Of a DNA stretch of 30,312 nt, positions 22,507 to 30,312 are shown piece by piece. Source of the stretch: an uncultured Clostridia bacterium (GTDB lineage Bacteria; Bacillota; Clostridia; Oscillospirales; Oscillospiraceae). Every line of letters begins with the position of its first letter. The first letter of the stretch is position 1. A program made the position numbers and the translations under genes. The stretch covers positions 1 through 30,312 of the forward strand of contig CAMELY010000001.1 in assembly GCA_945926565.1 (NCBI GenBank), read 5' to 3'. Below the pieces are notes generated by a model. The model was given only the letters and a program-made list of their open reading frames with translations, was not told the DNA's origin and did not search any database.

Positions 22507-23448
22507 TCATCCTATACCCGATTCCCCTATTTTTTCTGTCGCAAACTGGCAGGCCGCCCCAAAATCGGGTGGGCTGTCCCAGAGATACCAGTGAATGGCC
22601 GGATTTCTCCGGAACCAGGTGAGCTGCCGCTTGGCGTACTGGCGGCTGCGGAGCTTGACCTCCTCCGCCGCCTGGGTCAGATTCTCTCCCGTCCGAACCG
22701 CCTGGGCCAGCTCCTTGTAGCCGATGGCCTGCATGGCGGTGCAGTTGGGATCGATGCCCCGGTTCAGCAGGGCTTGCACCTCCGCCGCCAGCCCCTGGGC
22801 CAGCATCTCGTCCACCCGCCGGTCGATGCGGTTCCAGAGCGCCTGCCTGCTTTGAAAGTTCAGACCGATCCAGCAGCCCTCATACCGGGGCGGGATGGCC
22901 CGGGTCTCCCGGTTGTGCTGGGAGATGGTCTTGCCCGTCTCGTGCCAGACCTCCAGGGCCCGGATGATCCGCTTTTCGTCGTTGAGATGCAGCCGGCCGG
23001 CAGCCTCTGGGTCGACCTGCTCCAGCTCCTCCATCAGCACCTGGATGCCCTCTGTCTCAGCCCGCTGCTGCAGCCGCTCCCGCCAGCCGGTGGCGGGATA
23101 GGGGGCGAAGGTGCGCCCGGAGAGGAGGGAGTCCAGGTAGAGACCGGTGCCGCCCGCCAGAATGGGCACCCTGCCCCGGGCGAGAATGTCGTCCACACAG
23201 GCGGAGGCCAGCTCCACATACCGGGCCACCGAAAAGTTCTCCTCCGGGTCGGCCACATCCAGCATGTGGTGGGGGATCCCCTGCCGCTCTTCCGGGGTGG
23301 GCTTGGCGGTACCCACGTCCATGCCCCGGTAGATCTGCATGGAGTCGGCGCTGACCACCTCCCCGCCGAAGCGCTTTGCCAGGGCGATGGAGAGGGCGGT
23401 CTTGCCCGAGGCGGTGGGGCCGGCGATGACGATCACTTTGGGGGGCAT
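22507..23448 (-). CDS. miaA: tRNA dimethylallyltransferase
   Basis: A 313-residue enzyme that transfers the dimethylallyl group to N6 of A37 in UNN-decoding tRNAs (i6A), the first step toward ms2i6A. Walker A GPTASGKT is at 10-17, followed by [30 protein letters not shown] and the C-terminal IGYKELAQA and [15 protein letters not shown]. The ATG has AAGGAG 6 nt upstream. It lies between mutL and hfq. MiaB, which completes the modification, is encoded at the right edge of the window. Confidence 0.96.
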   Translation of the reverse strand: MPPKVIVIAGPTASGKTALSIALAKRFGGEVVSADSMQIYRGMDVGTAKPTPEERQGIPHHMLDVADPEENFSVARYVELASACVDDILARGRVPILAGGTGLYLDSLLSGRTFAPYPATGWRERLQQRAETEGIQVLMEELEQVDPEAAGRLHLNDEKRIIRALEVWHETGKTISQHNRETRAIPPRYEGCWIGLNFQSRQALWNRIDRRVDEMLAQGLAAEVQALLNRGIDPNCTAMQAIGYKELAQAVRTGENLTQAAEEVKLRSRQYAKRQLTWFRRNPAIHWYLWDSPPDFGAACQFATEKIGESGIG

Positions 23449-23487
23449 GGGTCGCTCCTTCTTTCCTGGTAATGGCGCTCCATTGGG

Positions 23488-23589
23488 ACGGGCGGCCGCA
23501 AGGGTCGCCCCTACTTGCGTACTCCGGCATCAGCCTTCCCCCTCCGGGGGAAGGTGTCGCCGCCGCACTGCGGCGGTGACGGATGAGGG
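23488..23589. repeat. Palindromic repeat element between miaA and mutL
   Basis: A GC palindrome with CGCCCCTAC (23505-23513), related to the GTAGGGGC family, is followed by CCTTCCCCC/GGGGGAAGG (23534-23542 / 23546-23554), a GCCGC-type palindrome (about 23556-23580) and GGATGAGGG (23581-23589). The CCTTCCCCC hairpin and GATGAGGG end recur in the element at 25745-25867. No coding potential. Confidence 0.6.
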
Positions 23590-23619
23590 CGTTCTGACAG
23601 GCGTCTGGGGCGGCCTTCC

Positions 23620-25704
23620 TCAGCTCCGCTTGAACTGCTTTTCCAATTGGGCTTTGGTCAGCTCGATGGCCACCGGCCGGCCGTGGGGGCAGTATTTCAC
23701 TTCCCCGGACATGACCGCCCGGGCCACCACCTCCAGCTCGGCGGGGTCGTTTTTCCAGCCGCCCTTGATGGCCGCCTTGCAGGCCATGGTGTGCAGCACC
23801 TGGTCCCGGGCGGCGGTGGGGTCGGCAGTGCCGTTTTCCAGCAGCTGGGCCGCCAGTTGGGTGAGCACCCGGTCGGCCTCCTCCGCCTCCACATAGTCGG
23901 GCACCTCCCGCACCAGGATGTCCCCGCCGCCGAAGTCCTCCGCCTCAAAGCCAAATTCCCGCAGCAGATCCAAATGCTCCAGAAGCACCTCGCTCTCCGC
24001 CGGGGCGGCCTTGACCACCACCGGCGTCAGCAGCAGCTGCCGCATAGGAGTATAATCCCGGGCCTTCATTTTGTCAAAATTCATCCGCTCGTGGGCGGCA
24101 TGCTTGTCAATGAAAAACACCGAGTCCCCCTGCTCCACAATCAGATAGGTGTCCAGCACCTCTCCCGCCAGACGCCAGACGGGGGTCTCCGGGGTCACCG
24201 GGCTCTCCTCCGCCGTGGTCAGCTCCGGCTCAGCGGGTATGGGCGGCTCCGCGGGAGCAGCGGGCTGCTGCTCCCGCTCCTGCACCGGCTCCGGTTGAGG
24301 GACGGGATCCGGCGCCGGGGGTGCAGGCGCCTTGGGCTGCTCCGGCGCCGCCCAGGCCAGCTCCTCCGGCAGAACCTGCTCCGGCGGGGGGCTCACCTTG
24401 CCGGCGCTCTGGAGCTCCAGTGCATCCAGCACCACCTGCACCTCCCGGCTCTCCTGCTGCTTCTGGGCCCGGCGGGCCTCCTCCCGCTGGCGCTGCCGGG
24501 CCAGCAGCTCGGCGGCGTTGCGGCTGGTGGCCGCCTGCCAGGGGGTGATCGTCCGGTCCGGAGCGGTCCGGACGGCGGGAGAGCGGAGGATATTCCCCTT
24601 GTTCTCCCGGTACTCCTGGCTGGTCATGCTCTTGAAGAAGGTCTGATTAGGGGTCACCGTGTCCTGCCGCTGGGGCTTGGGGGGCTGCTGGGGCAGCACC
24701 GCCCGGACATGGCCGCTCTCCCGCTCCAGTACCGATTTGGCGGCGTAGTACACCGCCTCAAAGAGCTGCTTTTCGTTGGTGAACTTGACCTCGGTCTTGG
24801 CGGGGTGGACGTTGACGTCCACAGCGTTGAGCTTGGTGGTCAGCTTGAGCACGCAGCCGGGGAACTTGCCTACCATCTTCTGGTTCTGATAGGCCTCCTC
24901 CAGGGCGGCGGTCATGGTCCGGGACTTGACGTACCGGCCGTTGACGAAGAAGAACTGATAGGCCCGGGTGCCCCGGCAGCAGGCGGGGCGGGAGAGGTAC
25001 CCCTCCACCCGGATCTCCTCCCCGTAGCCGGGGCACTCCAAAAAGCCCAGCGCCACCTCCCGGCCCAGGACGGCGTAGAGGGCGGACTCCAGCCGCCCGT
25101 CTCCCGGGGTGAGCAGCTCCTCCTTCCCCTCCCGGAGAAACCGGAAGGAGATCTCGGGATGGGCCAGGGCCTCGTGCTGTACCACGGTATAGACGGCGGC
25201 CCCCTCGGCGGCGTCCCGCTTCATGAACTTGAGCCGGGCGGGAGTGTTGTAAAACAGATCCCGGACGATCATGGTGGTGCCCTCCGGGCAGCCCACCTCC
25301 TCCTGCTCCCGGAGGACGCCGCCGTCCAGCAGCAGAGCGGTGCCGAAATCGGCGGCCCGGGTGCGGGTCATCAGCTCGATTTTGGACACAGCGGAGATGG
25401 CGGCCAGGGCCTCCCCCCGGAAGCCCAGGGTGCCGATGGCCTCCAGGTCGTACTCGGTGCGGATTTTGCTGGTGGCGTGGCGGAGGAAGGCGGTGGGGGC
25501 GTCCTCCGGGTCGATGCCGCAGCCGTTGTCGGTGACCCGGATGTAGCGCATGCCCCCCGCCTGAATCTCCACCGTCAGGGCGGTGGCCCCGGCGTCGATG
25601 GCGTTTTCCACCAGCTCCTTGACCACGCTGGCGGGGCGCTCCACCACCTCGCCGGCGGCGATCAGGTCGGCCACATGGGGGGACAGTTGTTGAATCTTGG
25701 GCAT
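23620..25704 (-). CDS. mutL: DNA mismatch repair protein MutL
   Basis: A 694-residue mismatch-repair ATPase that links MutS to strand incision. The N-terminal GHKL ATPase has E30 and N34 (KELVENAIDAGAT), DNGCGI and TLGFRGEAL. A Pro/Gln-rich linker covers about 330-495. The C-terminal domain has the endonuclease-type motif as DKHAAHERMNFD (consensus DQHA..E....E) and CPHGRP, so it is probably an incising MutL as in species lacking MutH. ATG 25704 follows AGGAG by 6 nt. It lies between mutS and miaA, separated from each by a palindromic repeat element. Confidence 0.96.
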   Translation of the reverse strand: MPKIQQLSPHVADLIAAGEVVERPASVVKELVENAIDAGATALTVEIQAGGMRYIRVTDNGCGIDPEDAPTAFLRHATSKIRTEYDLEAIGTLGFRGEALAAISAVSKIELMTRTRAADFGTALLLDGGVLREQEEVGCPEGTTMIVRDLFYNTPARLKFMKRDAAEGAAVYTVVQHEALAHPEISFRFLREGKEELLTPGDGRLESALYAVLGREVALGFLECPGYGEEIRVEGYLSRPACCRGTRAYQFFFVNGRYVKSRTMTAALEEAYQNQKMVGKFPGCVLKLTTKLNAVDVNVHPAKTEVKFTNEKQLFEAVYYAAKSVLERESGHVRAVLPQQPPKPQRQDTVTPNQTFFKSMTSQEYRENKGNILRSPAVRTAPDRTITPWQAATSRNAAELLARQRQREEARRAQKQQESREVQVVLDALELQSAGKVSPPPEQVLPEELAWAAPEQPKAPAPPAPDPVPQPEPVQEREQQPAAPAEPPIPAEPELTTAEESPVTPETPVWRLAGEVLDTYLIVEQGDSVFFIDKHAAHERMNFDKMKARDYTPMRQLLLTPVVVKAAPAESEVLLEHLDLLREFGFEAEDFGGGDILVREVPDYVEAEEADRVLTQLAAQLLENGTADPTAARDQVLHTMACKAAIKGGWKNDPAELEVVARAVMSGEVKYCPHGRPVAIELTKAQLEKQFKRS

Positions 25705-25744
25705 GGGGTGCTCCTATCTAATAAAATCTTCGCGCAGGGGGATG

Positions 25745-25867
25745 CCCTCATCCGACCCGGCTTACGCCGGGCCACCTTCCCCCAGAGGGGGAAGGCTTGA
25801 GAGGGTGCTCCCGTTGGCTTCCCCCCCGGGGGGGAAGCTGGCAGCCCGAAGGGCTGACTGATGAGGG
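25745..25867. repeat. 123-bp palindromic repeat element between mutS and mutL
   Basis: Ends are CCCTCATC (25745-25752) and GATGAGGG (25860-25867), inverted copies. Inside are four hairpins: 25756-25761/25766-25771, 25775-25783/25787-25795, a 22-bp perfect palindrome at 25817-25838 and 25842-25847/25851-25856. The CCTTCCCCC hairpin and GATGAGGG end match the element before miaA. It looks like a non-autonomous mobile repeat with terminal inverted repeats. No coding potential. Confidence 0.7.
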
Positions 25868-25894
25868 GCCGTCAACAGAGTGCCCTTCTTGCGC

Positions 25895-28483
25895 TCATAG
25901 CTTTTTCTTCCACTCAAACAGCAGGTTCATGGCCTCGATGGGGGTGAGGGTGTTGACCTCGGTCAGCCGGAGCTGGTTCAGAATCTCCTGACCGGCCATA
26001 TCCCCCAGGGAGATCTGCTCCTCGTCCTTGGGCTTCTGCACCGGAACCTGGACGCCGTTTCCCCGCTCCAGCTCCTCCAGAATCTTTTTGGCTCGGCTGA
26101 TCACCTTTTGGGGCACGCCCGCCAGCTTGGCCACCTCGATGCCGTAGCTCTGGTCAGCCCCGCCCCGGACGATCTTGCGCAGGAAGATGATGTCGTCCGC
26201 CCGCTTTTTGGCGGCGATATTGTAGTTGCGCACCCCGGGGATGGTCTCCTCCAGGACGGTGAGCTCGTGGTAGTGGGTGGCAAAGAGGGTCTTGGCCCCC
26301 AGCTTTTTCTTGTCCGCGCAGTACTCCAGCACCGCCCGGGCGATGCTCATGCCGTCATAGGTGGAGGTGCCCCGGCCAATCTCGTCCAGAATGAGCAGGG
26401 AGCGGCTGGTGGCGTTTTTCAGAATCTCCGCCACCTCGCTCATCTCCACCATAAAGGTGGACTGGCCCCCTGCCAGGTCGTCGGAGGCGCCGATGCGGGT
26501 GAACACCCGGTCCACCACCCCCAGCCGGGCGGAGCGGGCGGGGACAAAGGAGCCAATCTGGGCCATGAGGCAGATCAGGGCCACCTGGCGCATATAGGTG
26601 GACTTGCCCGCCATATTGGGGCCGGTGATGATGGCCAGGGTCTCGTTTTTGCCGTCCATCAGCGTGTCGTTGGGGACGAAGAAGCTGTCCTTGAGCATCT
26701 GCTCCACCACCGGATGGCGGCCGTCCACAATCTCGATGCCGGTGGAGTCGTCCACCACCGGCATGGTGTACTGATTGCGCACCGCCACATCGGCCAGGGC
26801 GGCCAGCACGTCGATCTGGGCCAGGGCGTCCGCCACCGTCTGAATCCGCTCCACCTGGGCGGCACACTGGTCCCGGAGCTCGGCAAAGAGCTGGTACTCC
26901 AGGTCACCGATCCGCTCCCGGGCGTTGAAGATGGTGTTCTCCAGTTCCTTCAGCTCCGGGTTAATGAACCGCTCGTTGTTGGCCAGGGTCTGCTTGCGCA
27001 CATAGTCCTCCGGCATCTGGTCGGACTGGGCCCGGGGGACTTCGATATAGTAGCCGAACACCTTATTATAGCGCACCCGGAGCTGACGGATACCGGTGCG
27101 CTCCCGTTCCCGGGCCTCGATGTCGGCGATGAGGCTCTTGCTGTCCTTGAGGACGTGGTTGAGGTAGTCCACCTCTTCATTGTAGCCCTCCCGGATCATG
27201 CCGCCCTCCCGCACCAGGAAGGGGGGCTCGTCCACAATGGCGGCCTCCAGCCGGCAGCGGAGCTCGGGCAGGTCGTCCAGGGTGTCCCGCAGCTTTTGCA
27301 GCAGAGGGGCGGTGGTATCGCCCAGCAGCTTCTTGACTCTCGGCACCTTGGACAGGCCGATGCCCAGGGCCTGCAGATCCTTGCAGTTGGTGTTGCCGTA
27401 GGCGATGCGGCCGATGAGCCGCTCCAGGTCGGTGACCTCCCGGAGGGTGAGCAGCAGCTCCTGACGCACCACCAGCTTGTCCACCAGGGCGGCCACAGCG
27501 TTCAATCTGCCGTTAATCTCCACCGGGGAGAGGAGGGGCCGCTCCAGCCACTGGCGGAGCTTGCGGCCCCCCATGGCGGTGCGGGTCTTGTCCAGCACCC
27601 ACAGCAGGCTCCCCCGCTTCTCCTTGCCCCGGAGGGTCTCGGTGAGCTCCAGGTTCCGACGGGCGGTGAGATCCAGCTCCATAAACCGGCCGGCGGCGTA
27701 GTATTCGATGGTACGGATATAGCTGAGATCGGTCTTCTGGGTCTCGTGGAGGTAGCTCAGCAGGGCGCCCGCCGCCTGCACCGCCCAGGGCCGGGCGGGG
27801 GGGATGGCGCCGGGATTGTCAAACTGGCTCGCCACCTTGGCCTGGGCGCTTTTCAGCTGGAAGCGGCTGCCTCCCGGCTCATAGCAGCAGCTCAGCTTGT
27901 CCTTGAGGAAGGTCAGCAGCTGGTCACTTTCCATGCACAGGGGAGACAGCACCGCCTCCCGGGGGGCAAAGCGGCCCAGCTCGTTCATCACATGGGGGAG
28001 CACATCCTCCCCGGCAAAGCCGGTGACGGAGACGCCGCCGGTGGAGAGGTCGCAGAAGCAGATGCCCGCCCCCGCCGGCTCCAGGCAGATGGCGGCGATA
28101 TAGTTGTTCTTCCCCTCCTCCAGCATGGAGGCGTCCACCACGGTGCCGGGGGTCACCACCCGGACGACCTCCCGCTCCACCAGGCCCTTGGCCAGGGCCG
28201 GGTCCTCCATCTGCTCGCAGATGGCCACCTTGTAGCCCTTGGCAATCAGCCGGGCCAGGTAGGACTCGTAGGAGTGGAAGGGAACGCCGCACATGGGGGT
28301 CTGCTCCTCCTGGGGCTTACCCCGATCCCGGGTGGTCAGGGTGAGATCCAGCTCCTGAGAGGCGGTTCTGGCGTCCTCATCGAACATCTCATAGAAGTCG
28401 CCCAGCCGGAAAAAGAGGAGACAGTCCGGGTACTGCTCTTTGATCTGTAAATATTGCCTGCGCATGGGGGTGAGTTCTGCCAT
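25895..28483 (-). CDS. mutS: DNA mismatch repair protein MutS
   Basis: An 862-residue mismatch-recognition ATPase. The mismatch-reading FYE motif is at F30 and E32 (LGDFYEMF). Connector, lever and clamp domains follow. The C-terminal ABC ATPase has Walker A GPNMAGKSTYMRQ and Walker B LLILDEIGRGTSTYDG, then ATHYHELT. Length is normal for MutS1, and the C-terminal tail ends in helices. ATG 28483 has AAGGAG 8 nt upstream. It is probably cotranscribed with mutL, although a 190-bp gap with a repeat element lies between them. Confidence 0.97.
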   Translation of the reverse strand: MAELTPMRRQYLQIKEQYPDCLLFFRLGDFYEMFDEDARTASQELDLTLTTRDRGKPQEEQTPMCGVPFHSYESYLARLIAKGYKVAICEQMEDPALAKGLVEREVVRVVTPGTVVDASMLEEGKNNYIAAICLEPAGAGICFCDLSTGGVSVTGFAGEDVLPHVMNELGRFAPREAVLSPLCMESDQLLTFLKDKLSCCYEPGGSRFQLKSAQAKVASQFDNPGAIPPARPWAVQAAGALLSYLHETQKTDLSYIRTIEYYAAGRFMELDLTARRNLELTETLRGKEKRGSLLWVLDKTRTAMGGRKLRQWLERPLLSPVEINGRLNAVAALVDKLVVRQELLLTLREVTDLERLIGRIAYGNTNCKDLQALGIGLSKVPRVKKLLGDTTAPLLQKLRDTLDDLPELRCRLEAAIVDEPPFLVREGGMIREGYNEEVDYLNHVLKDSKSLIADIEARERERTGIRQLRVRYNKVFGYYIEVPRAQSDQMPEDYVRKQTLANNERFINPELKELENTIFNARERIGDLEYQLFAELRDQCAAQVERIQTVADALAQIDVLAALADVAVRNQYTMPVVDDSTGIEIVDGRHPVVEQMLKDSFFVPNDTLMDGKNETLAIITGPNMAGKSTYMRQVALICLMAQIGSFVPARSARLGVVDRVFTRIGASDDLAGGQSTFMVEMSEVAEILKNATSRSLLILDEIGRGTSTYDGMSIARAVLEYCADKKKLGAKTLFATHYHELTVLEETIPGVRNYNIAAKKRADDIIFLRKIVRGGADQSYGIEVAKLAGVPQKVISRAKKILEELERGNGVQVPVQKPKDEEQISLGDMAGQEILNQLRLTEVNTLTPIEAMNLLFEWKKKL

Positions 28484-28503
28484 GCCTGTCGCTCCTTCTC
28501 TCA

Positions 28504-28523
28504 GGATAGCACATTGTGCATCC
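28504..28523 (-). promoter_or_regulatory. Dyad just upstream of mutS
   Basis: GGAT-A-GCACA / TGTGC-ATCC: nine paired positions with one bulged A and a 1-nt centre, about 20 nt before the mutS start codon. It could be a protein-binding dyad or chance. Confidence 0.3.
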
Positions 28524-28561
28524 GTTTCCGTGAACGGTTGATGAAATTTCGATGGCCCCGG

Positions 28562-29497
28562 TCAGTCCTCCACGTCTTTCCGGCGCACCACATAGGTGGG
28601 CATCTTTTTCGCCTCGTCCAGGGTGTGCATTAAGTACTCGCCCACAATGCCGATGGCCAGCAGGATCAGGCCGTTGTAGGCCAGCGTCAGCAGCACCAGG
28701 GTGGTAAAGCCCTCCACCGTGCTGCCGAAGGCGATATAGTTGATCAGATACCACAGGGCCAGCAGAATGCTGATCACAAAGCTGACAATGCCGATGTTCC
28801 GCACCACGATGAGGGGGAAGATGGAGTTGGTGGTGATGTCATACAGCAGATCCCGCACCAGGTGCATAAAGGTGTAGTTGCTGTGGCCGAACTTCCGGGC
28901 GTCGTGGCGGACAGGCACGTTGACAATCCGGTTGGAGGTCTCCACCAGGAGGTTGCCGATCTGGGGCAGGTGGGTGTGGGTGGAGAGCATGGTGTCCACC
29001 AGAAAACGGCGCATCATCCGGAAGCTGGTCAGCTCCAGATTGGGGTCTTTTTTCAGCATGCTGCTGGTAAACTTCATCTGCACCCAGGTGCCCAGCCGGC
29101 GGATGGCGTTGTGCTTCCGGTTCTCATACCGGCCCATGACGCAGTCCACCTCCGGCTGCTCCTGGAGCACCTTGGCCATCTTGGGAATCTCCTCCGGGGG
29201 ATGCTGGAGGTCGTCGTCCATGGTGACCACAAAGTCCCCCTTGGAGATCTCGCAGCCGCAGAGCACCGCCGCCGGCTGGCCGAAGTTCTTGGCCATCTGG
29301 GCGATCTTTACCCGCCGGTCCTGGCTGCGCAGCTTTTCCATGACGGCAAAGGAGTTGTCCCGGGAGCTGTCATCCACCAGGATCAGCTCAAAGGGCTCAT
29401 GCATGACGTTTTCAAAGGTGTCCTTCAGGCGCTGATACAGCTCCTCAAGGGTGTGCTCCGAGTTATAGACCGGCACCACAATGGAATACAGGCTCAT
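28562..29497 (-). CDS. Membrane family-2 glycosyltransferase
   Basis: A 311-residue GT-A-fold glycosyltransferase of the polyisoprenyl-phosphate sugar transferase group (GtrB/DPM1-like). The nucleotide-sugar binding VVPVYNSE, LVDDSSRDNS and MDDDLQHPPEE motifs lie in the N-terminal half. Two membrane helices lie near the C-terminus (about 238-262 and 269-292). Such enzymes usually load a sugar onto undecaprenyl phosphate for envelope glycan decoration; the sugar here is unknown. ATG 29497 follows GGAGGG by 7 nt; the ATG at 29512 overlaps that site. It sits between miaB and mutS, where it has no obvious functional partner. Confidence 0.9.
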   Translation of the reverse strand: MSLYSIVVPVYNSEHTLEELYQRLKDTFENVMHEPFELILVDDSSRDNSFAVMEKLRSQDRRVKIAQMAKNFGQPAAVLCGCEISKGDFVVTMDDDLQHPPEEIPKMAKVLQEQPEVDCVMGRYENRKHNAIRRLGTWVQMKFTSSMLKKDPNLELTSFRMMRRFLVDTMLSTHTHLPQIGNLLVETSNRIVNVPVRHDARKFGHSNYTFMHLVRDLLYDITTNSIFPLIVVRNIGIVSFVISILLALWYLINYIAFGSTVEGFTTLVLLTLAYNGLILLAIGIVGEYLMHTLDEAKKMPTYVVRRKDVED

Positions 29498-29578
29498 CGG
29501 TGTTCCCTCCATCTTTCTTTTATCTTTTGGTTGGTTGCATCTGTTTCTGCCAGACGGCGGGGCTTTCTTTCATCGCCC

Positions 29579-30312
29579 TCACGCAAGCTCCCCGAACAAT
29601 GCCCAGTTGGAGGAGCCGGTGATCTTCGCCTGCTGCCAGGTGCCGATCAGCTCCGGCGCGCCGTCCAGGTGCACCAGGCGGCCTCCATCGGTGCGGGCGG
29701 TGAGGGTATGCTTGCCGTCGGTGTTTTCCCCGTCCACCAGCACCCGCACCGTCTTGCCCACATAGGCGGCGTGCTTTTCGGCGGAAATCCGGTTCTGGAG
29801 ATTGACCAGCCGCTGGAAGTTCCGGTTCTTCTCTTCCTTCGACATAGGGTCCGGCATCTTGGCCGCCGGCGTCCCCTCTCGGGGGGAGTAGATAAAGGTG
29901 AAGAGGGCGTCGTAGCGCACCTCCTCCAGCAGGGAGAGGGTGTCCTCAAACTCCTCGGTGGTCTCCCCGGGGAAGCCCACAATGATGTCCGAGGTGAGGA
30001 CAATGTCCGGAATCAGCTCCCGGAGCCGGCGGATCTCGTCCAGATAGGCCGCCCGGTCGTAGTGCCGGTTCATGGCCTTGAGCACCCGGTCGTTGCCCGC
30101 CTGCACCGGCAGGTGGAGCTGGGGGGCCACCTTCTCGCACCGGGCCATGGTCTCAAACAGCTTCTGGGAGGCGTCCTTGGGGTGGCTGGTCATAAAGCGA
30201 ACCAGAAAATCTCCGGGGATGGCGTTGACCCGCTCCAGCAGGTCGGCAAAATCCATGTCCAGCCCCAGATCCTTGCCGTAGGAGTTGACGTTCTGGCCCA
30301 GGAGGGTGATGT
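29579..30312 (-). CDS. miaB: tRNA-2-methylthio-N6-dimethylallyladenosine synthase MiaB, C-terminal part (runs off the window)
   Basis: The open frame continues past the right edge, so only about the last 244 residues are seen. MiaB is a radical-SAM methylthiotransferase that converts i6A37 to ms2i6A37. Visible motifs are GQNVNSYG at the edge, [54 protein letters not shown] and a C-terminal TRAM domain (about the last 65 residues). The N-terminal cluster-binding domain and the radical-SAM cysteines lie outside the window. miaB upstream of mutS is a common clostridial order. Confidence 0.94.
   Translation of the reverse strand, partial: ITLLGQNVNSYGKDLGLDMDFADLLERVNAIPGDFLVRFMTSHPKDASQKLFETMARCEKVAPQLHLPVQAGNDRVLKAMNRHYDRAAYLDEIRRLRELIPDIVLTSDIIVGFPGETTEEFEDTLSLLEEVRYDALFTFIYSPREGTPAAKMPDPMSKEEKNRNFQRLVNLQNRISAEKHAAYVGKTVRVLVDGENTDGKHTLTARTDGGRLVHLDGAPELIGTWQQAKITGSSNWALFGELA

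Overview
The window looks like chromosome from a high-GC gut Clostridia of the Oscillospiraceae type (Flavonifractor/Pseudoflavonifractor/Lawsonibacter-like). Reasons: GC-rich Firmicutes genes with strong AGGAGG ribosome sites, TTGACA/TATAAT promoters at 17-bp spacing, DivIVA/SepF division genes, a mutS-mutL-miaA-hfq cluster, a DUF1292 protein, the clostridial radical-SAM/DUF4130 pair, and GC-rich palindromic intergenic repeats common in this group. The genus is an inference. I see no CRISPR array, insertion sequence or prophage.

Region by region. 1-5300 is the accessory, damaged end. Four back-to-back hairpins precede a secreted CAP-domain / cysteine-repeat / fibronectin-III protein that is split by one in-frame amber codon. 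On the minus strand a permuted family-3 glycoside hydrolase stops before its nucleophile and runs out of frame into a receiver-less LytTR domain. 5436-7667 is a two-gene DNA-metabolism operon (DUF4130 plus radical SAM) on the minus strand, with a near-consensus promoter and two LexA-box-like operators at its start site. 7934-9027 holds a small membrane protein and tcdA. 9265-11797 is a LexA-like (XRE plus S24) regulator followed by pepF. 11860-12269 has an apparently orphan promoter and tRNA-Tyr and tRNA-Thr. 12336-15858 has a short sigma-region-4-like protein, tmcAL, ackA and a DUF1292 protein. 15979-22144 is a division/translation cluster on the minus strand: HlyD-like protein, yggS, sepF, divIVA, ileS. 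22187-30312 is hfq, miaA, mutL, mutS, a family-2 glycosyltransferase and the 3' part of miaB.

Themes. tRNA maturation and decoding dominate: TcdA (ct6A37), TmcAL (ac4C34), MiaA and MiaB (ms2i6A37), IleS and two tRNAs. DNA repair is the second theme: MutS, MutL, the radical-SAM/DUF4130 pair and a LexA-like regulator. AckA and TmcAL, transcribed divergently from overlapping promoter candidates, are both acetate-using enzymes. GC-rich palindromic repeat elements sit between several genes, including inside the mutS-mutL-miaA run.

The observation I rate highest is the double LexA-type operator on the uncharacterised radical-SAM/DUF4130 operon, with a third box of the same pattern behind an orphan promoter near the LexA-like gene. 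Next come the amber-split surface protein, the GH3/LytTR chimera and a hairpin that covers the hfq ribosome site. All functional calls rest on motif recognition by eye; no database search was possible.
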